Positions 51,788-62,006 are shown, counted from the first letter of the stretch. The stretch is 64,000 bases of DNA from Bradyrhizobium betae (GCF_008932115.1 NZ_CP044543.1:4780501-4844500); one strand, 5' to 3'. Notes: generated from the sequence alone by a model not told the origin. Translations and numbers: made by a program.

Positions 51788-52608
51788 ATGTCCAAGTCCT
51801 TCCAATCCACGCCCCTCCAATCGGCCCTTGCCGGCCTCGTTCTCGCAGCGGCGGTCGCCATGCCTGCGCTAGCCGATGGCCTGAAGGACGAGATCGCGCC
51901 GACCGGCAAGCTGCGGGTCGCGATCGCGATCAGCCCGGCGGGCGGGGCGTTCTGGTCGACCAAGACCGAAGCCGGCTATGCCGGCGTTCCCGTCGATCTC
52001 GGCAAGGAGATGGCCGCGCAGCTCGGCGTATCAGTCGAATATGTCGTGCACCAGAATTCCGGGCAGATCACCGACGCGGCCGGCAAGGGGGCTCTTGAAA
52101 AAGGTGCTTGGGACGTCACCTGGCTGCCCAGGGATCCCGAGCGCGAGACCAAAATGCTGTTCGGCCCGATCTACGAGGTCGCCGACGCCACCTATATCGT
52201 CAAGCCGGGCTCCAACGTCACCAATTTCGCCTCGCTCGACCAGCCCGGCATCAAGGTCGCCGCCGTCAACGCCACGACGACCATGCGCGGCGCGATCGCG
52301 CATCTGAAGAATGCGACAGTCACGGGTTATCAGACCTATGACGAAATCTTCGGTCTCCTGAAAACGGCGAGGTCGATGCCTTCGCATTGTCACGCGACCA
52401 GCTGAACAAGATGGCGCAGAAGATTCCGGGCACCAAGGTGCTGGACGAGACCTTCAAGAAGACCGTGACGGCCATCGCCGTCCCGCTCGGCCACAACCAG
52501 TCGCTGGCCTTCGCCACGAAGTTCATGACGGACGCGACGACGAACGGCACCTTGCGCAAGGCCTATGACAATAACGGGCTGAAGGACACGCCGATCCGCA
52601 CCGAGTAG
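51788..52608 (+). pseudogene. Solute-binding protein (family 3), frameshifted
   Basis: An amino-acid-type periplasmic binding protein: signal peptide to about residue 29 (AMPALA), then KLRVAIAISPAGGAFWS and TYIVKPGSNV. The frame runs from ATG 51788 (AGGAG upstream) to a stop at 52405, but the conserved reading continues in another frame from about 52365 to 52608 (LSRDQLNKMAQKIPGTK onward). One base appears missing in the run of four A at 52361-52364 (CTG AAAA CGG where CTG AAA AAC GG is expected). Either a true frameshift, a sequencing error, or slippage. No permease or ATPase gene is adjacent, so it would be an orphan binding protein. Confidence 0.8.
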
Positions 52609-52616
52609 GGCGGCCG

Positions 52617-53687
52617 TCAGCGCGGCTTGATCTCCGCATATGTCGCCATCGCCCGCTCGAACTTGCGGTTGAACAGCCACATCGCGGCGAGGATATCGCG
52701 GAAGCTGGCCGAGCTGCGCGCCCGGTCGGCCTGTCCGAACGCGAAGATGCTGTTGTTGCGCAGGTGCTTCATGATCGTGGGGCTGGATACGCGGTAGTTC
52801 AGCAGGTCGCCCGATCTGAGCGCGGACCGCGTCGGGGTGGGCACGATCTGGATCAGCTCGAACAGCTTCATCTGGTCGATCGGATCGGGCAGCGTCTTCA
52901 CGATTCCCGGGATCTCCCGGAAGATCTCCGCATGTGCGTTCATCAGACCGTCGCGCACATTGGTCCAGTGGTTGAAGCGGTGGTCGGTGCCGCGGGCGCG
53001 CGCCTCTTCCTTGTCGTCGCGCGCGCTCAGTGCGGGATTGGCCGCTGCGATCACTGGTTTGATCGCCTCCCACTTCCTGCGGCCGTTGCGGTCTTCGGAG
53101 GGGCCGGTCTGGAAGCTGCCCATATAGGTGTTCGAGCGGCCGTTGTGGACATTCTGCTTGCCGTTGGTTTCCGCGAAGAACAGCCCGAGACTGATGCGGC
53201 CCGCAGCTTCGGCGTGGTCAGGTGTAAGCCCCTTGGCACGCGCGATCGCGACCGCGAGATCGACGACGTCCTTGAACGGCGTCGCCGAGTTCTGCGCATC
53301 GGCCGGCGGCGCCTCCATGATATCGAACAGCTTGCCGTACTCGTCGATCAGCGGCTCGATGTCGGCATCGAAATAGGCCGGCGGGATCTCGAACTTGTTG
53401 GGCCTGCCGATCCGCGACGGCATCGCGTCGGTGAGGTCCTTGTAGCTGCTGATCACGGCGACGCGGGCGAGATAGATCGCCTGGCCCGGCAGGTTCGGCA
53501 GCTTCTGCCTGGCCTCGATCTGCTTGCGCCGCTCGGCGAGGATGGATTTGAAATCGCCGAGCGCACGCTCGTAGGCCGCAAGCGCTTCCGATTGCTTTGC
53601 CGTGGGCGTTTGCGCCTGGCTCACGGCGAACGAGAGTATCAGTCCAAGCGCCGCGACAGCTGCGATGGCATGACGGCGTGCACGCAT
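52617..53687 (-). CDS. Exported protein of unknown function
   Basis: 356 aa with a signal peptide (MRARRHAIAAVAALGLILSF, cleavage near SQA, about residue 25). The mature part is helical; a central block, GLFFAETNGKQNVHNGRSN followed by YMGSFQTG, looks like the Glu-containing segment of lysozyme-type transglycosylases, but this similarity is by eye and weak. It converges on the frameshifted binding-protein gene (8 bp between stops) and lies 43 bp after the cupin gene. GGGGAGAA precedes ATG 53687. Confidence 0.7.
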   Translation of the reverse strand: MRARRHAIAAVAALGLILSFAVSQAQTPTAKQSEALAAYERALGDFKSILAERRKQIEARQKLPNLPGQAIYLARVAVISSYKDLTDAMPSRIGRPNKFEIPPAYFDADIEPLIDEYGKLFDIMEAPPADAQNSATPFKDVVDLAVAIARAKGLTPDHAEAAGRISLGLFFAETNGKQNVHNGRSNTYMGSFQTGPSEDRNGRRKWEAIKPVIAAANPALSARDDKEEARARGTDHRFNHWTNVRDGLMNAHAEIFREIPGIVKTLPDPIDQMKLFELIQIVPTPTRSALRSGDLLNYRVSSPTIMKHLRNNSIFAFGQADRARSSASFRDILAAMWLFNRKFERAMATYAEIKPR

Positions 53688-53730
53688 GGCCGGTTCTCCC
53701 CGAACGATTCGTTCGTCGGGAGATCGTAGC

Positions 53731-54180
53731 CTAGTCGTTGGCCTCCGGCGGCAGGAAGTCGACCTCGTGCAGCGCCGAGATGCGCACGACCTCGGCGGGG
53801 TCGGTCAGATTGTCGAGCTGGGTGAACAGCGCTTCCAGCTTCTGCATCGGCGAGACCCAGAACAGCGCGCGGGCCGGCTTGTCGGACTTGTTGAAATAGC
53901 CGTGCGGGATGCCGCGCGGCAGGCGCACGAGGTCGCCGGCATGGGCCTTGACCCACACGCCGTCGAGCTTGAGGTCGAGCGTGCCTTCCTGCACCAGGAT
54001 GAATTCGTCCTGGGTCGGATGGACGTGCACCGGCACGAACTGGCCGGGCTCGCTGTTGGTCTCGAACGCGAAGGTGGAGTCGGTGACGGCCTTGGGGAAA
54101 TAGACCTGGCCGAGGATGTTCCAGCTCTTGCCGCCATAGCCCGTGCCGTTCGCGGTGATGCCCTTTTCGAGTGCAGTCAT
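53731..54180 (-). CDS. Single-domain cupin protein
   Basis: 149 aa, a small beta-barrel cupin. Metal-site motif 1 is PVHVHPTQDEFILVQEG and motif 2 GDLVRLPRGIPHGYFN, both with their His residues. Cytoplasmic; enzymatic or sensory role unknown. ATG 54180 follows GGAGG by 7 bases; the longer reading runs into the histidine kinase in another frame. Confidence 0.87.
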   Translation of the reverse strand: MTALEKGITANGTGYGGKSWNILGQVYFPKAVTDSTFAFETNSEPGQFVPVHVHPTQDEFILVQEGTLDLKLDGVWVKAHAGDLVRLPRGIPHGYFNKSDKPARALFWVSPMQKLEALFTQLDNLTDPAEVVRISALHEVDFLPPEAND

Positions 54181-54256
54181 GGCTTGCCTCCATTGGAATT
54201 TTGCTGGCGCGGAGTTTTGCCCAGCGGAGCTGCGGAGTCCATCCGTCAGACGCGCG

Positions 54257-56098
54257 TCAACGCCCGTCGAGATCGGAGGAGTGCTTGTGCAAGAAGTCTT
54301 CGACGTCGGCCTGCACCGAATAGGGCGTCGGGATCGGATCGCCGGCGGCATCGACGGCGGTGTCGAGAGAGCGGCGCAGCATGCGCGCGAGCTCGGCCTT
54401 GCGGTAGGGCTTTGGCAGCAGCGGCGCGCCCATGGTGACGTGTCCCGGCCCGTGCGGGGCGTCGTGGGCATAGCCCGAGGTGAACAGGACACGCAAAGAG
54501 GGGCGCATGGCCACCATCTCGTCGGCGAGCTCGCGTCCATTCAGGGCGCCGGCCATCACGATGTCGGTGAAGAGCAGGTCGAACGGCGTGCCTGCGCCCG
54601 CGATGGCAAGTGCTTCGGCCGCGTTGGCGGCGGGGATGACCTTGTAGCCGAGGCTTTGGAGCTGGACCGTGACGAACTGACGGACGTCGCGGTCGTCCTC
54701 GACGCAAAGGATGGTTTCCGTCCCGCCCACGACCTTGCGCTCGTCATAACCAGCCGGGCGAAGCGTACTGGTCTCGGCCTTCGGCAAATAGATCGTGAAT
54801 GTCGTGCCGCGGCCTTCGGTGGAGTTGACCTTGATGCCGCCGCCGGACTGCTTGACGAAACCGAACACCATGCTGAGGCCGAGGCCGGTGCCCTTGCCGA
54901 CGTCCTTGGTCGAGAAGAACGGGTCGAAGATCCGCTCGAGGATCGCCTGGGGAATCCCTGTGCCGGTGTCGGCGATCTCGATCTCGACATAGTCGCCGGC
55001 ATAGCCGGCACCGACCGCGACGGCCTCGCGCACGCCGAACACGACGTTGCGCGTCGCCAGCGTCAGCCTGCCGCCGTCCAGCATCGCGTCGCGGGCGTTG
55101 ATCGCAAGGTTGAGCAGGGCCGAGCTCAACTGGCCGCGGTCGGCGAAGGCCAGCCAGATCTTGCCGTCGAGCCTGGTCACGATCTCGATGTTCTTGTCGA
55201 AGGTCGCCAGCAGCAGCTTCGCCAGCTCTTCCAGCAGGTCGTTGACGTCGATCTCGGCCGGCTGCAGCGCCTGCTTGCGCGCAAAGGAGAGCAGGCTCGA
55301 CGTCAGCGCGGCGCCGCGGTCGGCGGCCTCGCTGATCAGCTTGGTGATGGTCGCAAGCGGCGGGTTGTCCTTCACGGCGTCGGCGAGGATCTCGATCGTA
55401 CCCGTGATCACGGTGAGCATGTTGTTGAATTCGTGCGCGATGCCGCCGGTGAGCTGGCCGACCGCCTCCATCTTCTGCGCCTGGATCAACTGCTCCTCGG
55501 CGGCGCGCTTCTGGGTGACGTCCTTGACGAAACTGTTGATGACGGTGCGCCCGCCAATCTGAAGCGCGGTGCTCGATGCCTCGATCAGGATTTCGTCGCC
55601 CTCCCGGTGCAGCAGGGTCGCTTCGAAGCGGATGCCGATCGGCGTGTTCGACAGCTCCGGCAGCAGCCGCATCATGCGTTGCCGAAAGCCGTCACGGAGC
55701 GGCTCGGCGACGAGCAGGTCGACGGCGTCGGTGCCGAGTGCCTCCTGCCGCGTCCATCCGGTCAGGGCCTCGGCCTGAAAGCTCCACTCCAGGACGATAC
55801 CGTTCGCGTCGGTCTGAACGAAGGCATCGAGCGCGGTCTTGATCACGGCTTGCGTCATTTGGGCGCTGGCCTGCGCCTGCTCGGCAAGTTGCGCCGCGGC
55901 TTGTTTTTGCTGTGACGTCTCGATCCTGCGCGCGCAGAACCGCGCGAGCAGCACCGCGACGGCGCCGCTTGCGATCAGGGCGATGATCTCTGGCATGCCG
56001 AAGCCGGCGCCGGTCACGGCATAGGAAGCGAGGAGAGCCACAGCGGTCACGATGACCTGCGCGGCCATCGCGAGTGTCAGAAGCCTCCTGAGTTTCAT
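54257..56098 (-). CDS. Hybrid sensor histidine kinase (PAS-HisKA-HATPase-REC)
   Basis: 613 aa. Two N-terminal membrane helices (residues about 8-28 and 36-53) leave almost no periplasmic part. A coiled coil (58-85) leads to a PAS domain (about 85-195), HisKA with phospho-acceptor His222 in [11 protein letters not shown], HATPase_c with [10 protein letters not shown] and [11 protein letters not shown], and a C-terminal receiver with phospho-Asp512 in LLFTDIVMA. Layout is that of many rhizobial hybrid kinases; the signal is unknown. No partner response-regulator gene is adjacent. It precedes the cupin gene (76 bp) on the same strand. Confidence 0.92.
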   Translation of the reverse strand: MKLRRLLTLAMAAQVIVTAVALLASYAVTGAGFGMPEIIALIASGAVAVLLARFCARRIETSQQKQAAAQLAEQAQASAQMTQAVIKTALDAFVQTDANGIVLEWSFQAEALTGWTRQEALGTDAVDLLVAEPLRDGFRQRMMRLLPELSNTPIGIRFEATLLHREGDEILIEASSTALQIGGRTVINSFVKDVTQKRAAEEQLIQAQKMEAVGQLTGGIAHEFNNMLTVITGTIEILADAVKDNPPLATITKLISEAADRGAALTSSLLSFARKQALQPAEIDVNDLLEELAKLLLATFDKNIEIVTRLDGKIWLAFADRGQLSSALLNLAINARDAMLDGGRLTLATRNVVFGVREAVAVGAGYAGDYVEIEIADTGTGIPQAILERIFDPFFSTKDVGKGTGLGLSMVFGFVKQSGGGIKVNSTEGRGTTFTIYLPKAETSTLRPAGYDERKVVGGTETILCVEDDRDVRQFVTVQLQSLGYKVIPAANAAEALAIAGAGTPFDLLFTDIVMAGALNGRELADEMVAMRPSLRVLFTSGYAHDAPHGPGHVTMGAPLLPKPYRKAELARMLRRSLDTAVDAAGDPIPTPYSVQADVEDFLHKHSSDLDGR

Positions 56099-56217
56099 GG
56101 TCTCACACCAAAGACGGCAGCCGCGGCCGCCCTGTCGAAGAGTCCGGCATCATGTGAGCTACAGACTCGTCGCGGCTGCGTCGAGGGTCAATTTGCGGTA
56201 CTCTAGGAAGGCGGCGG

Positions 56218-56850
56218 CTAGCCCGTCGGCGAATCGGTCTGGCGCAACGTCGTCACCCAGATCACGCGCGATGGCTGCTGGGTCGGGTTGTCGAACATGT
56301 GGGGCACGATGCTCGGAAAACGAAAGCTGTCGCCGGCTTCGAGCAGATGGGCCTGGTTGTCGAGCCACAGCCGCAGGCTGCCGGACAGGATGTAGCCGGC
56401 CTTCTCGCCGGTGTGCTGCAAAAAATCCGTGCCGGAGGAGGCGCCGGGATTGAGCGTGAGTTCGTACAGTTCGAGCTGGCCTTCGCCTTCCGGCGTCAGC
56501 GCCTCCTTGACGACGCCGCTAGCGGTGAGCCGCAGCAGGCGCCGGCTGTTCTTGCGCACGATGTAGCGCTGGACGTCGCTGGGATCGCTGGTCTCGAAGA
56601 AATAGGATATCGGCACCTCGAGCGCGATGCTGAGCAGGCGCAGCGTGCGGATCGATGGCATGGCGCGTGCACGTTCGAGCTGGCTGATCATGCCGTTGGA
56701 GAGGCCGGTCTTGGTGGCGACGTCCTGGATCGAAAGGCCGGCGCGCTGGCGCAGCAGCCGCACGGTTTCGCCGAGGCGCTGGTCGACCGCATCGTCGGCC
56801 TCGATCACCGGGGCGTCCTTCGGACGGTTGGTATCGCCGCGACCATCCAT
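56218..56850 (-). CDS. XRE-cupin transcriptional regulator (PuuR-like)
   Basis: 210 aa from ATG 56850 (GGGAGAG 5 bases upstream). The N-terminal helix-turn-helix (about residues 27-80: LGETVRLLRQRAGLSIQDVA, SNGMISQLERARAMPSI) is joined to a C-terminal cupin sensor (about 135-205: FLQHTGEKAGYILSGSLRLW, GDSFRFPSIVPH). Regulators of this type control transport and catabolism of polyamines, amino acids and related amines. It is divergent from the ABC-transporter/oxidase operon starting at 57070 and probably controls it. Confidence 0.92.
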   Translation of the reverse strand: MDGRGDTNRPKDAPVIEADDAVDQRLGETVRLLRQRAGLSIQDVATKTGLSNGMISQLERARAMPSIRTLRLLSIALEVPISYFFETSDPSDVQRYIVRKNSRRLLRLTASGVVKEALTPEGEGQLELYELTLNPGASSGTDFLQHTGEKAGYILSGSLRLWLDNQAHLLEAGDSFRFPSIVPHMFDNPTQQPSRVIWVTTLRQTDSPTG

Positions 56851-56879
56851 GTCGCTCTCCCATGCATTGCCACAGCCCC

Positions 56880-56996
56880 GGACCGTGTCGGTCCGCAGCG
56901 TCAGTCGGAGTGAAAACGTCGCGCATCCTAGCAATGTGATTGACAGCTGTATTTAGTCATGATGAACTTTTGACGGAAAAATTTAGAAGCACTAAA
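56880..56996. promoter_or_regulatory. Divergent XRE/ABC-transporter control region with inverted repeats
   Basis: The 219-bp gap holds GGACCG-TGT-CGGTCC (56880-56894) and, in an AT-richer block, TTTAG-N5-CTAAA (56982-56996), with another TTTAG at 56952-56956. Either inverted repeat could be the binding site of the XRE-cupin regulator. Confidence 0.4.
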
Positions 56997-57069
56997 GCCC
57001 ACTCCTGTCCCTTTGCCGGGGTTTCGGGGGCGCGGGAGACGGTGCCGCGTGCGAAAACGGAGAGTGGTC

Positions 57070-58758
57070 ATGGCAGACGACACCGGCAGGTTCGGCGTTG
57101 GAGCACTGCATCTCGGCATTCCGAATCGCCGACAATTCTTCCAGCTCGGCGCCGGCGCCGCGGCAGGATGGAGACTTTCAGGCAACGCGTTCGCGCAGAC
57201 CGAGCGTCCCTCAAATCCGCCGGACAAGCCGCGCGGGCAGGTGATTGCCGCGCTGTCGCAGGAGCCGACCGTCTTTCATCCCTTGATGCCCGGCATCGAG
57301 GTCGACCAGGGCATCTGGTGGCAGGTGTTCTCGCCGCTCTGGTTCATCGAGCCCGACGGCAAGTTCGTTCCAGATCTGGCGCGCGAGGTCCCGACGGTCG
57401 AGAATGGCGGCCTGTCGGCGGACGGCCTGACCTGGAAGATCAAGCTTCGCAGCGACGTGAAGTGGCACGACGGCACGCCGTTCACGGCCGAGGACGTCAA
57501 GTTCTCGCTCGAGCTGATCAACAATCCCGATTTCCGCGTCCGCAACCGTGTCGGCCACAACCTCGTCAAGGACATCAAGGTCGTCGCGGCGGACGAGATC
57601 CACTGGCGGATGGAAGCGCCCTATTCGCCCTACATGTCGATCCTGTCGCTCACCTTCATTGTGCCCAAGCACATCCTGGAGAAGCTGTCGGATCCCAACG
57701 CCTCGCCGTTCCACAACGCGCCGGTCGGTACCGGACCGTTCCGTTGGGGCGAGCGCGTGCCCGGCGACCACATTCAGTTGAACGCCCATGCCGGCTACCA
57801 CGGCAAGGGACCCTACGTTGAACGCGTGGTCTTCAAATACATTCCGGATCTCACCGTTCTCTATACCCAGTTCCGCACCGGGCAGGTCGACTACACCGGC
57901 CTGCAGGGCATCCTGCCGAACTTCGTGCAGGAAGCGAAGACGCTGAAGGGCCGCAAGATCTTCGTCTCTGCGACGTCATCGGTCGAACACATCGCGCCCA
58001 ACCTCGAGTTCGGCCCCTTCGCCGACCGCACTGTGCGCGAGGCGCTGTACCTCGCCATCAACAAGCAGGCGATCATCGACGCGCTGAATTACGGACTGCC
58101 GACGCAGACCGAGAGCTTCGTGCCGCAGCAGGCGTGGTCGTTCCAGCAGGGGCTGCCGCAGCACAAATACGATCCGGCCAAGGCCAACGCGCTGCTCGAT
58201 GCGGCCGGATGGACGCGTGGCTCCGGCGGCGTTCGCGAGAAGGGCGGCGTCAAGCTCGAATTCACCAACTCGACCACGTCAGGCAATGCCGTTCGCGAGC
58301 AGACCCAGCAGCTCCTGATGCAGGACTGGCGCGCGATCGGCGCCGCGATGCGCGTCAACAACATGCCCGCCGCCGTGATCTGGGGCGACTTCTGGCAGCA
58401 GTCGAAGTTCAACTCGGTGCTGGTGAACGTGAACTTCATGCTCGGCAGCGACCCCGATGTGACGCCGCGCTTCGGCTCGGGCGCTATTCCCGCCAAGGGC
58501 GGCCGCGGCTACAACACCTATCAGTACAAGAGCCCCGAGGCCGATCGTCTGCTGGCCGAAGGTGCCAGGCAGTTCGACATCGCGCAGCGCAAGACGACCT
58601 ACGGCGATCTGCAGAAGCTGATCCGCAACGACCTTGCGATCCTGCCGCTGTTCCAGGGCTTCATCGCCGAAGGCGTGAAGGAAGGGCTGCAGGGCTTCCG
58701 TCCCAACATCAACACCTCCATCAACTGCTGGAATATCCGCGAATGGTACTGGGCCTGA
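57070..58758 (+). CDS. Peptide/opine-type ABC transporter substrate-binding protein (Tat-exported)
   Basis: 562 aa family-5 (DppA/OppA-like) binding protein. A twin-arginine signal NRRQFFQLGAGAAAG starts near residue 19, with cleavage expected near AFAQ. The domain shows LTWKIKLRSDVKWHDGTPFTAEDV and TNSTTSGN-type segments. ATG 57070 follows GGAGAG by 6 bases; the upstream in-frame ATG at 57013 adds a basic stretch and is less likely. First gene of an operon with two permeases, an oxidase, a dehydrogenase and an ATPase. Confidence 0.92.
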   Translation: MADDTGRFGVGALHLGIPNRRQFFQLGAGAAAGWRLSGNAFAQTERPSNPPDKPRGQVIAALSQEPTVFHPLMPGIEVDQGIWWQVFSPLWFIEPDGKFVPDLAREVPTVENGGLSADGLTWKIKLRSDVKWHDGTPFTAEDVKFSLELINNPDFRVRNRVGHNLVKDIKVVAADEIHWRMEAPYSPYMSILSLTFIVPKHILEKLSDPNASPFHNAPVGTGPFRWGERVPGDHIQLNAHAGYHGKGPYVERVVFKYIPDLTVLYTQFRTGQVDYTGLQGILPNFVQEAKTLKGRKIFVSATSSVEHIAPNLEFGPFADRTVREALYLAINKQAIIDALNYGLPTQTESFVPQQAWSFQQGLPQHKYDPAKANALLDAAGWTRGSGGVREKGGVKLEFTNSTTSGNAVREQTQQLLMQDWRAIGAAMRVNNMPAAVIWGDFWQQSKFNSVLVNVNFMLGSDPDVTPRFGSGAIPAKGGRGYNTYQYKSPEADRLLAEGARQFDIAQRKTTYGDLQKLIRNDLAILPLFQGFIAEGVKEGLQGFRPNINTSINCWNIREWYWA

Positions 58759-58785
58759 TGTCTCGGGCACGCTGGATCGCCTGAG

Positions 58786-59736
58786 ATGGCCCGTTACGTC
58801 GCCAATCGCCTGGCGCAGGCGATCATGCTGCTCGTGATCGTCTCCGCGATCGGCTTCGCCATCCTGCATCTGGCACCGGGCGGCCCGCTGTCGCAATTCG
58901 CGGCCTCGGCGCAGATGACGCAGGAGGATCTCGACCGCGTCACGAAGCAGCTTGGCCTCGATCGCCCGCTGCCGATCCAGTATCTCGACTGGTTCGGTCG
59001 CATGCTGAAGGGCGACTGGGGCAAGTCGTACCGCGACGGCGAGCCGGTGCTGGCGGTGATCTCGTCGCATCTTGGTGCCACGCTGGAGCTGATGGCGACG
59101 ACGACCATCATCGCGGTGCTGCTCGGTTGCTGGATCGGCATCCTCGGTGCACTGCGCCGTTATTCGCTGTTCGACACGCTCGCCACCATCGGCGCCATGG
59201 TTGCGCTCTCGATCCCGACCTTCTGGTTCGGCCTCGTCACCATCTACGTCTTCTCGGTGAAGCTGGGCTGGCTGCCGGCGGGCAACCGCGAGACCGTCGG
59301 CGACGGCTCCTTTCTCGACCTCCTGCATCATCTGATCGCGCCGTCGCTGGTGCTGGCGCTGGTCGAGACCGCGATGTGGGGCCGCTTCATGCGCTCCTCG
59401 ATGCTCGAGGTCATCAACCAGGATTACATCCGCACCGCGCGCGCCAAGGGCATGCCGGAATGGCGCATCCTCACCGTGCACGCGCTGCGCAACGCGCTGC
59501 TGCCGATGATCACGGTGGCCGGCCTGCAGTTTCCGACGCTGCTCGGCGGCGCGCTGGTTGCCGAAACCGTGTTCACCTGGCCCGGCATGGGCCGCCTGTT
59601 CCTCGATTCCATCGGGTATCGCGACTATCCCGTGGTGATGGGCATCCTGATGTTTTCGGCGACCATGGTGCTGATCGGCTCGCTGCTTGCCGACATCCTC
59701 TATGCCGTCGTCGATCCGCGCATCCGGGTGGGCTAG
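58786..59736 (+). CDS. ABC transporter permease, DppB-like
   Basis: 316 aa inner-membrane protein with six predicted helices and the family start MARYVANRLAQAIMLLVIVS. The ATPase-contact EAA-type loop is AKGMPEWRILTVHALRNALLP. It lies 27 bp after the binding protein and 3 bp before the second permease. Confidence 0.94.
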   Translation: MARYVANRLAQAIMLLVIVSAIGFAILHLAPGGPLSQFAASAQMTQEDLDRVTKQLGLDRPLPIQYLDWFGRMLKGDWGKSYRDGEPVLAVISSHLGATLELMATTTIIAVLLGCWIGILGALRRYSLFDTLATIGAMVALSIPTFWFGLVTIYVFSVKLGWLPAGNRETVGDGSFLDLLHHLIAPSLVLALVETAMWGRFMRSSMLEVINQDYIRTARAKGMPEWRILTVHALRNALLPMITVAGLQFPTLLGGALVAETVFTWPGMGRLFLDSIGYRDYPVVMGILMFSATMVLIGSLLADILYAVVDPRIRVG

Positions 59737-59739
59737 GCG

Positions 59740-60615
59740 ATGACGACTGCGACCCTCTCCACCGTTCCGCTCGCGCCCGGCCAGGCCGCCTGGCGGCGAT
59801 TCCGCCGGCATCGGCTCGCGCTCGCCGGCGCGGTGATCATTCTGGTGCTCATCCTCGGCTCGGCGCTTGGCCCCTATCTGCTGCCGTTCGACGACACCTA
59901 TATCGACATCATGAAGCGGTTCGCGCCGCCGCTGTCGGGCGCGCATATCCTCGGCACGGACGAGCTTGGCCGCGACGTGCTGGCGCGGCTGATGATGGGC
60001 GGGCGCGTTTCGCTCTCGATCGGCATCGTCGCGATGGTGATCGCGATGGCGGTGGGCATCGCCGTCGGCGCCTTCGCCGGCTTCTATGGCGGCGTGGTCG
60101 GCGCGGTCCTGATGCGCCTGGTCGATGCCGTATTGTGTTTCCCGACGATCTTTCTGCTGCTCGCGCTGGCGGCGCTCACCGAGCCCGGCCTCGTCACCAC
60201 GACCGTGCTGATCGCGGCCACCGCGTGGATGGCCGTGGCGCGCGTCGTCGAAGCCCAGGTTCGCTCGCTGCGCGAGCGCGAATTCGCGGTCGCCGCGCTT
60301 GCCTTCGGCTCGTCGAACCTGCGCATCATGTTCCGCGAGCTGGTGCCCAATGCGATGGCGCCGATTGTGGTTGCGGCGACGCTGAACGTGGCGAAAGCGA
60401 TCCTGCTCGAATCCTATGTCAGCTATCTCGGTTACGGCATCCAGCCGCCGGCCGCGAGCTGGGGCAACATGCTCAACAACGCCCAGATCTATCTCACCAG
60501 CGCGCCCTGGCTCGCGATCGCCCCGGGCCTCGCCATCACGCTGGCGGTGACCAGCTTCAACTTCCTCGGCGACGGCCTGCGCGACGCGCTCGATCCGCGC
60601 ATGAACATCCCATGA
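59740..60615 (+). CDS. ABC transporter permease, DppC-like
   Basis: 291 aa. The N-terminal OppC-type lead (WRRFRRHRLALAGAVIIL) is followed by about six helices and a LGTDELGRDVLARLMMGGR motif typical of DppC. The coupling loop is around ALAFGSSNLRIMFRELVPN. Partner of the DppB-like permease. Confidence 0.94.
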   Translation: MTTATLSTVPLAPGQAAWRRFRRHRLALAGAVIILVLILGSALGPYLLPFDDTYIDIMKRFAPPLSGAHILGTDELGRDVLARLMMGGRVSLSIGIVAMVIAMAVGIAVGAFAGFYGGVVGAVLMRLVDAVLCFPTIFLLLALAALTEPGLVTTTVLIAATAWMAVARVVEAQVRSLREREFAVAALAFGSSNLRIMFRELVPNAMAPIVVAATLNVAKAILLESYVSYLGYGIQPPAASWGNMLNNAQIYLTSAPWLAIAPGLAITLAVTSFNFLGDGLRDALDPRMNIP

Positions 60616-60670
60616 TCTGCAAACTCATGACGAGCAAGGTCTCGGTCGAACTGAAGTTTAGGAGTGCCTC

Positions 60671-61999
60671 ATGTCCCCGCCGCTCAACCGTATAAACAGC
60701 GATGAACGCCTGCCGGCGCAGGTGGATGTCGTCGTCATCGGCGGCGGCGTGATCGGTGTCTCCGCGGCCTATCATCTGGCGAAGAAGGGCCAGTCCGTCG
60801 CGCTGATCGAGAAGGGCCATGTCGGCGGCGAGCAGTCCAGCCGCAACTGGGGCTGGTGCCGCCAGCAGGGGCGCGCGCGCGAGGAAATTCCGCTGGCGCG
60901 CGAGGCGCTGCGGCTGTGGGAGGACATGCAGAACGACGCCGGTGTCGATGCCGGCTTCCGCCGCACCGGCGTGCTGTTCCTGACCAAGAGCAAGGACGAG
61001 CTCGCGAGCTGGGAGCGCTGGGCGGCAATGGCGCGCGAGGAGCAGGTTCATTCCACCGTGCTGACGCCGGCCGAGGTCGCCGAGCGCATGCCCGGCAATA
61101 CCGACGAATGGGCCGGCGGCCTGCATACGCCGAGCGACGGACGCGCCGAGCCGTCGATGGCTGTGCCCGCGCTCGCGACCGCCGCGCGCAAGCACGGCGT
61201 CACCATCCACCAGGGCTGCGCCGCGCGCGGGCTGGAGACGTCAGGCGGGCGCGTCAGCGCCGTCGTCACCGAGAAGGGCACCATTCGTACCCAGTCCGTG
61301 CTGCTGTCGGGTGGCGCGTGGTCGTCGTTGTTCTGCCGGCGCCATGGCATCGAGCTGCCGATCGGACTCGTCAATGCCACCGCGTGCCGGACCACGCCGG
61401 GACCGGAGATCACCTCGGGCGCGCTCGGCACCGATTTCTACTGCATCCGCCGCCGTCTCGACGGCGGCTTCACGCTGGCGCTGCGCAACCGCGGCACGGT
61501 CGAGCTGTCGCCCGATCTGTTTCGCTATGCGCGGACGTTCTGGCCGACCTATCTGCATCGCCGCAACGGATTGAAGATGTCGTTCGGCAAGTCCTTCTTC
61601 GACCAGCTCGTTCGCGGCACCAGCTGGAGCCTCGACAAGCCGTCGCCGTTCGAGACCGAGCGCGTGCGCGATCCCGCGCCCGACATGTCGCTGGTCAATT
61701 CGGCGCTGGCCGCGCTGATCAAGGCGAATCCCGAATTGAAGGACATCGAGATCGCGGAAGCGTGGGGCGGCACCATCGACTGCACGCCCGACACCATTCC
61801 GGTGATCTCGCCGGTCGACGCCTTGCCCGGCTTCTTCCTCGCGACCGGCTTTTCCGGCCATGGTTTCGGCATCGGTCCTGCCGCCGGCAAGCTCGCCGCC
61901 GACATCGTCACCGGCTCGACGCCGCTGGTCGATCCCGAGCCTTACAGCCACAAGCGCATGATTGACGGCCGGCGGCTCGCGCCGGTCAGCCCGTTCTGA
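60671..61999 (+). CDS. FAD-dependent amine/amino-acid oxidoreductase (DadA/DAO family)
   Basis: 442 aa cytoplasmic flavoprotein. Dinucleotide-binding VVVIGGGVIGVSAAYHLAKK is at residues 20-39, followed by GEQSSRNWGWCRQQGR, and a C-terminal FAD-contact region with ATGFSGHGFGIGPAAGKLAA. The family covers D-amino-acid dehydrogenases, sarcosine/glycine oxidases and opine oxidases; the substrate cannot be read from sequence. Its position inside a transporter operon implies it oxidises the imported compound, giving a 2-oxoacid and an amine. AGGAG precedes ATG 60671. Confidence 0.9.
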   Translation: MSPPLNRINSDERLPAQVDVVVIGGGVIGVSAAYHLAKKGQSVALIEKGHVGGEQSSRNWGWCRQQGRAREEIPLAREALRLWEDMQNDAGVDAGFRRTGVLFLTKSKDELASWERWAAMAREEQVHSTVLTPAEVAERMPGNTDEWAGGLHTPSDGRAEPSMAVPALATAARKHGVTIHQGCAARGLETSGGRVSAVVTEKGTIRTQSVLLSGGAWSSLFCRRHGIELPIGLVNATACRTTPGPEITSGALGTDFYCIRRRLDGGFTLALRNRGTVELSPDLFRYARTFWPTYLHRRNGLKMSFGKSFFDQLVRGTSWSLDKPSPFETERVRDPAPDMSLVNSALAALIKANPELKDIEIAEAWGGTIDCTPDTIPVISPVDALPGFFLATGFSGHGFGIGPAAGKLAADIVTGSTPLVDPEPYSHKRMIDGRRLAPVSPF

Positions 62000-62006
62000 G
62001 GGCGGC

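Noticed and set aside
56415..56430. T-rich run on the minus strand within the XRE regulator gene (GAT TTT TTG codons)
   Set aside because: Considered as a second internal terminator, but no stem precedes the T run.
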